DNA of 57,841 bases, taken from Planctomycetota bacterium (GTDB lineage Bacteria; Planctomycetota; UBA1135; UBA2386). Positions 16,432 to 25,060 of the stretch are shown here, piece by piece. Every line of letters begins with the position of its first letter. The stretch's first letter is position 1. Location: positions 1 to 57,841 of the forward strand of contig JAEUHQ010000016.1 in NCBI GenBank assembly GCA_016794565.1, read 5' to 3'. A program made the position numbers and the translations under genes. The notes under the pieces are model-generated. The model saw only the letters and a list, made by a program, of their open reading frames with translations, was not told where the DNA came from and searched no databases.

Positions 16432-17576
16432 TGGGGCAGCGGTTCGTGGTGCCAGCCGAACGCCGCGTACATCGCGAGGAAGCCGAGCACGTAGCCGACG
16501 GCGACGTGCCAGCCGCTCCTGAGCCATGTGGCGGCGGACTTCGCCTCCGGGAACAGACCGGAGATCGCGACGCCGGCGGACGAGCCGAACCACAGCATCG
16601 ACCCGCCGTAGCCGACCGCGTAGGCGAGCATGCCCCAGTCGTAGCCGCCCTGGTCGATCGCGAGCTTCGTCAGCGGGATGTTGTCGAAGAACGCGGACAC
16701 GAAGCCGAGGGCCATGGTGGTCCACGGCGTCGGCTCGGGCAGTTTGTCGACCGGCATCAGTGACGCCGTCATCACGAGGCAGAGGAGGAAGAGCGTTCCG
16801 GAGAGCGCGGGCGGCAGCACCTGCCAGTCGGGTTTGCGCAGGAACGACCCGAGCACGATCGCGAGCCACACGCCGGCGGCCGGGAAGTCGAGCAGCACGT
16901 TCGTGCTGATCGCACCCGCGATCACGCCGACCACGATCAGGGCGTGCACGAAGTCGATCGGGGGAGGCGCGTGTTCGCCGCGCGACAACGGCTGCAGCGC
17001 GTGCTGCTGCCGCGCCGCGATCGTGCCGAAGAACAGGATCGCGACGACGGCGCCGAGGCCCGCTTCCGCGACCCACCACGGCTTCGCGCCTTCGATCCAC
17101 AGCATGGTCGTCGTCGTGTCGCCGATCACCGACCCGGCGCCGCCCGCATTGCTCGCGGCGACGACCGCGGCGAGGTAGCCGATGTGCACCCGTCGCCGGA
17201 ACAACGTGATCGCCGCCGATCCGCCGATCAGCGCTGCCGCGATGTTGTCGAGCACGGCGGACAGCACTGCGACGATCGCGAGCAGCGTGAACGCTCCGAG
17301 CCGGCCCGCGGGCAGTGTCTCGGTCAGGCGCTCGGGCAGCTTGCTGCGTTCGAAGTGGTTCGCGAGGACCGCGAACCCGAGCAGCAGCCCGGCCAGGTTC
17401 AGCAGGATGCGCCACTCCTCGCCCAGGTGATGCAGCAGGTCGATCGGGAGCAGCGTCATGCGGACCACGAGCGCGGTGACGAGCCCGCCGGCCGAGATCG
17501 CGAGGGCATGCTTGTGGAAACGCGCGATGCCGAGGAGCGTCGCAGCGAACAATCCGAACAGGAGGGCTTCGGTCAC
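16428..17576 (-). CDS. ion-transporter-superfamily permease (NhaD/ArsB-like)
   Basis: A 382-residue polytopic membrane protein with about ten hydrophobic segments. It shows the internal duplication of the ion transporter superfamily: SAVLDNIAAALIGG in the first half and SAFFDNIPLTKLAI in the second. The pore-like motif NAGGAGSVIGDTTTTMLW resembles the NhaD Na+/H+ antiporter family. Substrate cannot be read from sequence; sodium/proton exchange, arsenite or dicarboxylate transport are all possible. I chose the GTG at 17576 because it precedes the first membrane helix (TEALLFGLFAATLLG); the longer upstream frame is basic and unlike the protein. The gene converges with the secreted-protein gene. 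Confidence 0.85.
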   Translation of the reverse strand: MTEALLFGLFAATLLGIARFHKHALAISAGGLVTALVVRMTLLPIDLLHHLGEEWRILLNLAGLLLGFAVLANHFERSKLPERLTETLPAGRLGAFTLLAIVAVLSAVLDNIAAALIGGSAAITLFRRRVHIGYLAAVVAASNAGGAGSVIGDTTTTMLWIEGAKPWWVAEAGLGAVVAILFFGTIAARQQHALQPLSRGEHAPPPIDFVHALIVVGVIAGAISTNVLLDFPAAGVWLAIVLGSFLRKPDWQVLPPALSGTLFLLCLVMTASLMPVDKLPEPTPWTTMALGFVSAFFDNIPLTKLAIDQGGYDWGMLAYAVGYGGSMLWFGSSAGVAISGLFPEAKSAATWLRSGWHVAVGYVLGFLAMYAAFGWHHEPLPH

Positions 17577-17930
17577 GAGAGGCGGCGGGGGGCTTCGTTC
17601 GCTGCTCGCGCCCCGCGCCGAGCAGCCTGACGCGGCAGGTTGCACTGCGGTAGCGACGCAGACGCGCTGGCGGCCCGACCAGTGCAAAGCCTGCCGAACC
17701 CGAGTGGCCCGGCACCCTTGAGGGCGCCTTCGATACCACGCCGCGATACGAGCCACAAGGCGAGGTTGTCGCGAGAAGTCGCAGCCACGAGGCTCAGTGC
17801 TTCCTGATCGGCCTGCGGCAGGCCCCGAGGAATGGAACGGCAGATCGACCAAGCCTGTCGCCGTCGAGCCGCGCCCGTTGCGAGCGTCGGCTCCAACCGG
17901 GCGGGCGAAGCCCCGTGGCTCGCACGTTCC
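17577..17930. other. 354-base gap without a recognised gene
   Basis: Frames are open on both strands, but they encode basic, Cys- and Arg-rich sequence with no membrane, motif or domain pattern. I see no tRNA, terminator with a T-tract or repeat. It separates panB from the permease gene, both on the minus strand, so it should contain the permease promoter. Confidence 0.5.
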
Positions 17931-18737
17931 TCAGTAGCTCTCCGACGTGTTCGGGAACGAACCCTCGCGAACGTCCTGGCAGTACGTCTGCACGGCGGCG
18001 GTGATCTCGCGCGCGAGTTCGAGGTAGCGTCGCGCGAAGCGCGGCCGGAACCGCGTGAAGAGGCCGAGAAGGTCGTGCGTGACCAGGATCTGACCGTCGA
18101 CGTGCGGGCCGGCGCCGATGCCGATCACAGGCACTTCGGTCGCTTCGGCGACACGCCGGCCCAGTTCGGCCGGGATCTTCTCGAGCACGATCGAGAAGGC
18201 GCCTGCCTGTTCGAGGGCGACCGCGTCGTCGACGATCCTCGCCTGCTCCGTCGCGTCTTGGCCGCGTGCGCGATACGAGCCGAACTGATGGATGCTCTGC
18301 GGCGTGAGGCCGAGGTGGCCCATCACCGGGATGCCTGCGTCCACCAGGCGCCGCACCGTGGGTGCAAACGCGGCGCCGCCTTCGAGCTTCACCGCTTCGG
18401 CGAACCCCTCCTTCAGCAGCCGGCCCGCGTTGCGCAGTGCGTCTTCGGCGCTCACCTGGTAGCTGAGGAACGGCATGTCGCCGACGACCAGCGCGCGCCG
18501 CGGCGAGCGGCCGACCATCGCGCAGTGGTAGACCATCTCGTCCATCGTGACAGGCACGGTGGTCTCGCGGCCCTGCACCACGGTCGCCATCGAGTCGCCG
18601 ACGAGGAGCACGTCGACGCCGGCTTCGTCCAGCAGGCCTGCGAACAGGTGGTCGTAGGCGGTGAGCGCGGTGATGCGCTGGTGCTGGGCCTTCATCGTGC
18701 GCAGCACCGCGGTGGTCACCTTGGGCGAAGGCGTCAT
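17931..18737 (-). CDS. panB: 3-methyl-2-oxobutanoate hydroxymethyltransferase
   Basis: PanB transfers a hydroxymethyl group from methylene-tetrahydrofolate to ketoisovalerate in pantothenate synthesis. The 268-residue length is normal. Family motifs are clear: TAYDHLFAGLLDEAGVDVLLVGDSM at the start, KLEGG in the middle, MGHLGLTPQS, and the catalytic glutamate in FSIVLEKIP. The C-terminal part GIGAGPHVDGQILVTHDLLG completes the TIM barrel. It follows the pcnB-like gene on the same strand after 16 bases and may be co-transcribed with it. No panC or panD is in the window. Confidence 0.96.
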   Translation of the reverse strand: MTPSPKVTTAVLRTMKAQHQRITALTAYDHLFAGLLDEAGVDVLLVGDSMATVVQGRETTVPVTMDEMVYHCAMVGRSPRRALVVGDMPFLSYQVSAEDALRNAGRLLKEGFAEAVKLEGGAAFAPTVRRLVDAGIPVMGHLGLTPQSIHQFGSYRARGQDATEQARIVDDAVALEQAGAFSIVLEKIPAELGRRVAEATEVPVIGIGAGPHVDGQILVTHDLLGLFTRFRPRFARRYLELAREITAAVQTYCQDVREGSFPNTSESY

Positions 18738-18753
18738 CGAGGCACGCAGCGAC

Positions 18754-21441
18754 TCACCAGTCGCCGAAGCTGTCGGGTTCGTCGGACGGTGGCGGCGGCG
18801 GCGGCGCGCTCGGGCTATCGGCGCCTCCGGGCGGCGGCGGCGGCTTGTAGTCGTCGATTCCGTCGTCGGGCACCCGGGGGGAGCGCTTCTTCGGGCGGCC
18901 CTTGCCCTCGACGATGCTGCCGAAGGTCGGGATGCGCTTTGGATCGAGTTCGACGTCGAACGCGGAGAGGTCGAGCGGAGCTGGCTCGATCACGTCGACC
19001 TTGCCCCGGCGGTCGCGGTAGCGCGGGACGACGTCGACGTCGCGCGGCCCGCCGCCGCGACGGCGGTCGTTTCGGCGCGAATGGCGGTCGTGCCCGCGGT
19101 CGTTGCGTTCCTTCGGCCGCTGCTCGTTGCCGCGCCGCCCGTTGCCCCGATCACCCTTCTGCGGACCATCCTGCGCCGGACGGTCCTGTGGATGCTGGGG
19201 ACGTTCGGGCTGGGAACGGTCGTCGCGAGGTGAATCGCCGTTCTCGCCGCGGCCGCCGCGACCGCGCCGTCCGCGCCGCCGGCGTCGCCGGCCGCCGCGA
19301 TCGTCGCCCTCGTGCTGGGGGCGAGCGTCGCCGCGTTCGTCGTGGCCAACCGGTGGGAGATCCTCGTCGGCGCGGTGCTCGGCGGCGGCCCGGTCGTGCG
19401 CACCGTCGTCCTCGTGGCCGTGGTCGCCGCTTTCGGGCTGCGGCGGCGCGTCCGGGTCGGGGTGCACGTCGGCGGCCGCGAGGCGCGGTGCAGGTCGACG
19501 TTCTTCGTCGGTGCCTTCGCCGTGGGGCGCCGGCGGTTCGCTCGCTGGGAAGCGCTCGCCGTCGGGCTGGAAGTCGCGGTTGCCGCGGCGGCGCCGGCGG
19601 CGGCGCCGACGACGACGGCCGGGCTCGGCTTCCTGTGGCGTGCCCTCGGCGTCGCGCGGATCGGCGGCGGGCTCGTCGGGCCCCTCCGGCAGATCGGACC
19701 GGTCGTCGAAGGGGGCGTCGGCGAAGCGCGGCTCCTCGGCGCCGGCGTCGTCGCCGATCGTGCCCTCGGGGTGCAGGAAGTCGCCGCGCCACGCCGGTCG
19801 CGCGGGCCCGCGCTGCGGAGCGCGCTTGCCGTGGGCGGGGCGTTCGGCGGCGTCCGGGCGATCGGAGCGCTCGTCGGCGTCGTCGCGTCGCGCTCGCGTT
19901 TCTTCGCGGCCGGCGGGCGCGATGGTCCGGTCCGGCTCGTCGCCGCCGCGTCGCCGCCGCCGACCTCGCCGGCGCCTGCGCCGCCGCCGCGTACTCTCGT
20001 CGCCGAGCGGTCGGTCCGTGTCGTCCGTGGACTGTGCTGCGGGCTCGCCCTCGTCGGCGTTCTCCGTGCGTTCTCGGTCCGGCCAGCGCGGCGCATCGTC
20101 GTCGGCGGCGGCTTCCGGGCCGCGGTTCCCCAGTCCACCGTCAAGGGGTTCGTCGTCGGCTTCGGCGAAGGCAGGCTCGTCGGTCGTGACGTCCGCGGCA
20201 ACGTCGTCGGTGTCGGCAACGTCGTCGGCTTCGGCCTCGTCGGCCGCCTCCACGTCGTGGCGATAGCCGGCGCCGGCGGCGAGATCGCGCCAATGGTCGA
20301 CGGCATCCGCGGCTTCACCCATCGCCTCCGTGCGAAGGTCGAACAGGTCGAGCGCTTCCTCGAAGTACGGCCCGTGCAGGAATCCTTCGACGCGGAAGCG
20401 CTTGCCGTCCTGTCGGTGCGCAAAGCGGTGCTGCACGCCGCAGATTCGTTTGAGGCAACCGGCGTCGCGCCGCGGCAGTCGGAGGGACTGGCACAACGGA
20501 CCGAGCAGTTCCTCCGCGATCGACGACGGGCTCCGGCCGGGGTTGTTCTCGGCCATCGCCAGCACGGGGCACACCAGCAGCGCGCCCAGCAGGACACCGC
20601 TGTTCGCGATGCCGCGTTGGGCGGCGCCGGGGTGGCGCGCGCGGGGCGGCGGCATGCGCTGCAGGCGGTGGTCGAGCGTGTCGAGGAGGTGCCAGAACTG
20701 GTTGCGCTGGTCGTGCCGCGCCGCCTGCAGGAAGTCGGCCACGACGGGCAGGAGGGTGCGGAGGGCGCCGGTGTCGCGGAGCAGTTGGAAGCTCGGCAAT
20801 GCGTGCCCGCCCCGCAGGAGGCGCAGGATCTCCTCGAGTACGCGGGGCGGGGCCGCGCGCACGAGATCGTTCGACGTCTCCGCCATTGCGGCGAACGTCT
20901 CCGGTTCGATCGAAAAGCCGAGCCGGCCGGCGAACTTCGCGGCGCGCAGGATGCGCACCGGGTCCTCGCGGAAGCGCACGCGCGGATCGCCGATCGTACG
21001 GATCACGCGGGCCTCGAGGTCGGCGAGGCCGTTCGTGTAGTCGAGGATGCAGTCGCGCGTCGGGTCGAGGAAGAGCGCGTTCACCGTGAAGTCACGGCGC
21101 ATCGCGTCTTCTTCCGCAGTGCCGAACTCGTTGTCGCGCGTGATCAGGAGGTCGTCGTCGCTGTTGTTCTCCAGCTGCGGTGTGCGCCGGAACGTCGACA
21201 CCTCGAGGATCTTGGTGTTGTCGTGGAAGTGGAGATGCGCGAGCTTGAAGCGGCGCCCGATGATGCGGCAGTTGCGCGGGAAGGTGCGCTTCACCTGCTG
21301 CGGTCGGGCCTCGGTCGCGATGTCGTAGTCCTTGGCGGTGCGGCCGAGGAGCATGTCGCGGACACAGCCGCCGACGAGATAGGCTTCGAAACCCCGCGCG
21401 ATGAGCCGTTGCGTCGCGCGCACGGCATCGGCGTCGAGCAT
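18754..21441 (-). CDS. pcnB: poly(A) polymerase / tRNA nucleotidyltransferase-family enzyme with long arginine-rich tail
   Basis: An 895-residue protein. Residues 1-395 are a class II nucleotidyltransferase: LVGGCVRD at 22-29, metal-binding Asp38 and Asp40 in KDYD, RRDFTVNAL at 115-123 and RFREDPVRILRA near 157-168. The stretch GRRFKLAHLHF plus EVSTFR is closer to bacterial PcnB than to CCA-adding enzymes. Residues about 396-895 are low-complexity and probably disordered. They alternate acidic stretches with Arg blocks: 8+5 Arg at about 485-498, 11 consecutive Arg (coding bases 19585-19617) and a third block near 718-731, and end in a proline-rich segment. E. coli PcnB also has a basic tail, but a short one. 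The tail may bind RNA or an RNA-decay partner (inference). Confidence 0.88.
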   Translation of the reverse strand: MLDADAVRATQRLIARGFEAYLVGGCVRDMLLGRTAKDYDIATEARPQQVKRTFPRNCRIIGRRFKLAHLHFHDNTKILEVSTFRRTPQLENNSDDDLLITRDNEFGTAEEDAMRRDFTVNALFLDPTRDCILDYTNGLADLEARVIRTIGDPRVRFREDPVRILRAAKFAGRLGFSIEPETFAAMAETSNDLVRAAPPRVLEEILRLLRGGHALPSFQLLRDTGALRTLLPVVADFLQAARHDQRNQFWHLLDTLDHRLQRMPPPRARHPGAAQRGIANSGVLLGALLVCPVLAMAENNPGRSPSSIAEELLGPLCQSLRLPRRDAGCLKRICGVQHRFAHRQDGKRFRVEGFLHGPYFEEALDLFDLRTEAMGEAADAVDHWRDLAAGAGYRHDVEAADEAEADDVADTDDVAADVTTDEPAFAEADDEPLDGGLGNRGPEAAADDDAPRWPDRERTENADEGEPAAQSTDDTDRPLGDESTRRRRRRRRGRRRRRGGDEPDRTIAPAGREETRARRDDADERSDRPDAAERPAHGKRAPQRGPARPAWRGDFLHPEGTIGDDAGAEEPRFADAPFDDRSDLPEGPDEPAADPRDAEGTPQEAEPGRRRRRRRRRRRGNRDFQPDGERFPASEPPAPHGEGTDEERRPAPRLAAADVHPDPDAPPQPESGDHGHEDDGAHDRAAAEHRADEDLPPVGHDERGDARPQHEGDDRGGRRRRRRGRRGRGGRGENGDSPRDDRSQPERPQHPQDRPAQDGPQKGDRGNGRRGNEQRPKERNDRGHDRHSRRNDRRRGGGPRDVDVVPRYRDRRGKVDVIEPAPLDLSAFDVELDPKRIPTFGSIVEGKGRPKKRSPRVPDDGIDDYKPPPPPGGADSPSAPPPPPPSDEPDSFGDW

Positions 21442-21523
21442 GCCAAGGTCGGCGCCAGTGGGGGAAAGGACCGTCGGTTCGATCGTCGGAGCCCCTGCGT
21501 TGGGGAAACAGAAGGAGCTGAAC

Positions 21524-21553
21524 GGTTTACTGCGGCGGCGGGGGCGCTGACAA
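21524..21553 (-). promoter_or_regulatory. possible promoter for the pcnB gene
   Basis: On the minus strand TTGTCA (21553-21548) and TAAACC (21529-21524) are separated by 18 bases. This is the only sigma70-like pair I see in the 157-base gap before pcnB. The -10 is imperfect. Confidence 0.35.
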
Positions 21554-21598
21554 CGAGTTTCTCCCGGCAGAGGAGACGTTCGTCGATTATCCGCGGCG

Positions 21599-22261
21599 TC
21601 AGATCTGGAGACCGCCGTCGACCGTCAACACCTGGCCCGTGAGGTAGGCGGACTCGGGCCGCAGCAGGTGCCGCACGACCGCGACGACGTCGTCGACCGT
21701 GCCGAGCCGTTGCGCCGGGACCCGCGGAAGCATGCGGCGCTGGCTCTCGCGGTGGCTGCGTGGGTGGTCGACGAGTCCCGGCGCCACGACGTTCACCGTG
21801 ATGCCGTGCGGGGCCGTTTCGAGCGCGAGCGCCCGGCCGAGTTGCACGACGGCCGCCTTGGCGGCGAAGTAGACAGGGGCGCGCGCCATGCCGCGGTTCT
21901 TGTCGACGCCGGCGGCTGCGAACAGCACGACGCGTCCGGGGCGCTTCGCCGCGATCATCGCGGGTACCACGGTGCGGATCGTGTGGAAGGCGGTGTCGAC
22001 GTTGCTCGCGAACATCGCGCGGTAGGTTGCTTCGTCGGTCTCCAGCAGAGGCTGCTCCGCGAAGTCGCCGGGGCAGTGCACGAGTGCGAAGGGAGCACCG
22101 TGCTCCGCCTGCAACGCGTCGAACGCGCGCCGCAGCGACGCGGGGTCGGTGGCGTCGACGCCGCCGCTGCGCGTCCACACGACGGCGCGTTCGCCGAACG
22201 CGGCGGCGATGCCGGCGCCGATGCCCTGGCCGCCGCCGACGACGAGGATGGGCTGGCTCAC
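21599..22261 (-). CDS. short-chain dehydrogenase/reductase
   Basis: A 220-residue SDR. The cofactor motif GGGQGIG is at residues 8-14, the Tyr-Lys pair is in VYFAAK, and the C-terminal part DHPRSHRESQ to LTGQVLTVDGG is typical of classical SDRs. The usual NNAG motif is replaced by VHCPGD. It is shorter than most classical SDRs (about 250), mainly because of a compact N-terminal half. I chose the GTG at 22261, since it opens directly into the Rossmann strand (SQPILVVGGG). It starts 4 bases after the MBOAT gene stop and is probably co-transcribed. Substrate unknown; a role in modifying an acyl or sugar group with the MBOAT enzyme is only inference. Confidence 0.88.
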   Translation of the reverse strand: MSQPILVVGGGQGIGAGIAAAFGERAVVWTRSGGVDATDPASLRRAFDALQAEHGAPFALVHCPGDFAEQPLLETDEATYRAMFASNVDTAFHTIRTVVPAMIAAKRPGRVVLFAAAGVDKNRGMARAPVYFAAKAAVVQLGRALALETAPHGITVNVVAPGLVDHPRSHRESQRRMLPRVPAQRLGTVDDVVAVVRHLLRPESAYLTGQVLTVDGGLQI

Positions 22262-22265
22262 AGGT

Positions 22266-23705
22266 TCAGAAGCGGAAGTAGATGAACGGGTTGTAGCTCG
22301 AGTTGACGACCGCGAGACAGCCGACGGCGAGGCCGATCCAGACCACGAAGGCGAAGATCGGCGCACCCACGGGGGTCCGCACCCAGGCGAGCAGGCGCTG
22401 CTCGAGTGCGAGATAGTGGCGCGACCACGGCAGGAACGCGACCAGCGTGCCGATCACGAACACCGCGATCGCGTAGCCGTCGCTCGGCAGGAAGGCGATC
22501 ACGTTCTCCTGCGACCAACGCGGCCCGCCGCCGAGGAACATGCGTTCGAGGTATTGCAGGGAGTGGGTCAGGTCCCGCGTGTTGAAGATGACCCACGACA
22601 CCATGACGAGCAGGACCATGATCGGCCGCAGCAGAACCGAGGGGAGCCGCTGGGCGACCCGGGCCCACCCGAGCTTGTCGATGGTGAGGAACACGCCCTG
22701 GTAGGCGCCCCAGATGACGAAGTTCCACGAGGCCCCGTGCCAGAATCCGGAGACCAGAAACACGACCCACAGGTTGAGGTACGCGCGCCATGGGCGCACG
22801 CGATTGCCGCCGAGCGGGATGTAGATGTACTCCCGCATGAAGTTGGACAACGACATGTGCCAGCGCCGCCAGAAGTCCGTGAAGGTGCGCGCGACGTAGG
22901 GTCGCTCGAAGTTCTCGAGGAACCGGAACCCGAACATCTGGCCGAGCCCCATGGCCATGTCCGAGTAGCCCGAGAAGTCGTAGTAGATTTGGAGGTAGTA
23001 CGCGAATGCCGCGAGCCAGGCGATGCTCTGCGGGACCATCGACAGGGGGCGCTCGAACACGGGATCGCAGATAGCCGCCATCGCGTTCGCGAGGACCGCC
23101 TTCTTCAGCAGGCCCTGCACGAAGCGCTCGATACCGCGAGAGAACGTCGTCGGCGAATGCTCGCGTTGGCGGATCTGTGTGTCGACGTCGTGATAGCGGA
23201 CGATCGGTCCCGCGATCAGTTGCGGGAACAGCGCGACGTACAGGAGGCAATCGGCGTAACTCCTCGCCACGCTCGCGGTCCCCCGGTAGACGTCGACCAC
23301 GTAGCTCAGCTTCTGGAAGGTGAAGAAGCTGATTCCGATCGGCAGGGCGACCTTCGTCCAGGCGATCGGCGCGCCTCCGAACCGGGCGAGCAGGAAGTCG
23401 AGCTGGTCGACGAAGAAGTTCGAGTACTTGAAGTACAGCAGGAGCGCCAGGTTCGTCGCGACGCTGGCCCACATCAGTCGGCGGCGCGTCCGCGCAGCCG
23501 ACGAGCGGGCGATTCCGCGGCTGAGCCAATAGTCCAGCAGGGTTCCGGCCGCCAGCACGTAGACGAAGGAGGGGGCGCCCCACGCGTAGAACAGCAACGA
23601 ACCGGCCAGCAGCGCGGCGTTCTTCGCGAACCGCGGCGCCAGGTAATACAACGCCAGCTGGAGCGGCAGGAAGTAGAAGAGAAAGAGAGAGGAGCTGAAG
23701 ACCAC
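22266..23705 (-). CDS. MBOAT-family O-acyltransferase (AlgI-like)
   Basis: A 479-residue polytopic protein. It carries the MBOAT signatures: PIGISFFTFQKLSYVVDVYRG, YYDFSGYSDMAMG, the sequence FWRRWHMSLSNFMREYIYIPLGG and the active-site histidine in VSGFWHGASWNFVIWG. AlgI/PatA/DltB-type enzymes move acetyl or acyl groups across the membrane to exopolysaccharide, peptidoglycan or teichoic acids. The GTG at 23705 opens the first hydrophobic helix; the longer upstream frame is unlike a membrane protein and overlaps the promoter region. It is head to head with an AlgX/AlgJ-like gene (101-base gap), which supports polysaccharide O-acetylation. Confidence 0.93.
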   Translation of the reverse strand: MVFSSSLFLFYFLPLQLALYYLAPRFAKNAALLAGSLLFYAWGAPSFVYVLAAGTLLDYWLSRGIARSSAARTRRRLMWASVATNLALLLYFKYSNFFVDQLDFLLARFGGAPIAWTKVALPIGISFFTFQKLSYVVDVYRGTASVARSYADCLLYVALFPQLIAGPIVRYHDVDTQIRQREHSPTTFSRGIERFVQGLLKKAVLANAMAAICDPVFERPLSMVPQSIAWLAAFAYYLQIYYDFSGYSDMAMGLGQMFGFRFLENFERPYVARTFTDFWRRWHMSLSNFMREYIYIPLGGNRVRPWRAYLNLWVVFLVSGFWHGASWNFVIWGAYQGVFLTIDKLGWARVAQRLPSVLLRPIMVLLVMVSWVIFNTRDLTHSLQYLERMFLGGGPRWSQENVIAFLPSDGYAIAVFVIGTLVAFLPWSRHYLALEQRLLAWVRTPVGAPIFAFVVWIGLAVGCLAVVNSSYNPFIYFRF

Positions 23706-23806
23706 GGCGGGAGCCCGCGGGCAGGCCGCGGTCGAGCGCGAACACCGTCGTGCGGCGTCGGCGAAGGTCGGGCATACTAGCGACCGGCCCGCTCCTTGGA
23801 ATTGCC

Positions 23807-25057
23807 GTGAAGAGACTCCGAACTGCGCTCTCGTTGATGCCTCCGGTCGCATTCGCGGCGTTGCTCGCGACGCCGCTCGCGCAGAACATCTTCGGCTTCG
23901 CGCCGGTCCGCGGTCTCGGTGGCACCGTTGCAGCGGATCCCGAGCCGGCGCCGAGGACGCTCGCTGCCTGGCATGCTGGTGCGATTCAGGACGAGCTCGA
24001 GGCTCGCGCCGTGAAGGCGCTCGGACTTCGAGATTGGATGGTGCGCCTGGACAACCAGCTGAAGTACTGGCTGTTCGGGTCCACGAAACAGCCCGTCGTG
24101 CGCGGCCCGGGTGACTGGCTCGTGGAGTGCGGGTACCTCACGGCGCGCACGCACGCGACCGTTCCCGTCGCCGACCAGATCATGGTCGCGGTGTACGGTC
24201 TCCTGCTCTCGCAGCAGGTCCTGGCGGAGAACGGCATCACGCAGATCCTGCTCATTTCACCGAGCAAGGTCGAGACGATGCCGGAGCACCTGCCGTTTCC
24301 GCATCGTCAGGTCCACGAGGCGGCGCACCCGTGCGACATCGACGTGCTCCGGGGAGCGCTTCGGCTCGTCGCGCTGAACCAACTCGATGCACAGGCCCTC
24401 TTCTCCGAGTGGCACGCGAAGGAACCGGACTACCCGCTCTTCCCGCGTTCTGGCACGCACTGGTCCCACTTCGCTGCCGCGCGGGTCGTGGTGTCGCTGT
24501 TGGATGCCGTGGAGCGCTGCGCTTCCCTCGACGTGCCGAGCTTCGACCTGGCCGAGCCGACGCTCGGAAGGTCGACGGGACCCTCGGAGGATGACATGCT
24601 CGTGATGGCGAACCTGCTGGACGAGCGCGGCATGCGCGATCCGATGCCGATCCCCCGACTGGTCCCGCGCGCCGGCGACGGCGGCCAGGAATGCGGCGTG
24701 CTGATGGTCACGTCCAGTTTCGGGTGGCTACCGATGCTGCGCCTCGCCGAGACGAGCGCATTCACGCCGCAGACGGTCTACTACTACTTCCGTTCGGCGT
24801 TCGACTACACCGGCACGACGGTCTCCGAGAAGCGCCCGATTCCCGAGGATCCGGCCGCGCTGCGCGCCGAGATCGCGAGGCACCGGATCGTCGTGGTCGA
24901 GTGCAACGTGTCGCAGATCCGGAGCCTCGGCTACGGGTTCGCACAGGCCGTCGTGCGCGCCTTCGGCCAGCCGAAGCAGCCAATCGTGCTGCCGCCCGCC
25001 GCGGAGATCGAGTCGGTCAGGGCGATCGCGACAGCGGCCCGGCGTCCGGGCCGCTGA
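23807..25057 (+). CDS. AlgX/AlgJ-like SGNH-type O-acetylation protein
   Basis: A 416-residue protein with an N-terminal membrane anchor or signal (residues about 6-25). It shows GDWLVECGYL near residue 100, like the G-WLF motif of AlgX/AlgJ, then RSGTHWSHFAAARVV near residue 220, equivalent to the DTHW motif with catalytic Asp/His. A later VTSSFGWLP near 305 is probably the nucleophile segment, where these proteins have GDS(F/Y); here the Gly-Asp is replaced by Thr-Ser. Such proteins act in the periplasm with an MBOAT partner to acetylate polysaccharide. The GTG at 23807 precedes the membrane helix. TACTAG at 23776-23781 may be its -10 box. It converges with the ABC permease gene with a 3-base gap. 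Confidence 0.75.
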   Translation: MKRLRTALSLMPPVAFAALLATPLAQNIFGFAPVRGLGGTVAADPEPAPRTLAAWHAGAIQDELEARAVKALGLRDWMVRLDNQLKYWLFGSTKQPVVRGPGDWLVECGYLTARTHATVPVADQIMVAVYGLLLSQQVLAENGITQILLISPSKVETMPEHLPFPHRQVHEAAHPCDIDVLRGALRLVALNQLDAQALFSEWHAKEPDYPLFPRSGTHWSHFAAARVVVSLLDAVERCASLDVPSFDLAEPTLGRSTGPSEDDMLVMANLLDERGMRDPMPIPRLVPRAGDGGQECGVLMVTSSFGWLPMLRLAETSAFTPQTVYYYFRSAFDYTGTTVSEKRPIPEDPAALRAEIARHRIVVVECNVSQIRSLGYGFAQAVVRAFGQPKQPIVLPPAAEIESVRAIATAARRPGR

Positions 25058-25060
25058 ACG

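Noticed and set aside
19585..19617. Microsatellite (CGN repeat) in pcnB
   Set aside because: The codons for the 11 arginines are mixed (CGT, CGG, CGC), so it is not a simple nucleotide repeat.
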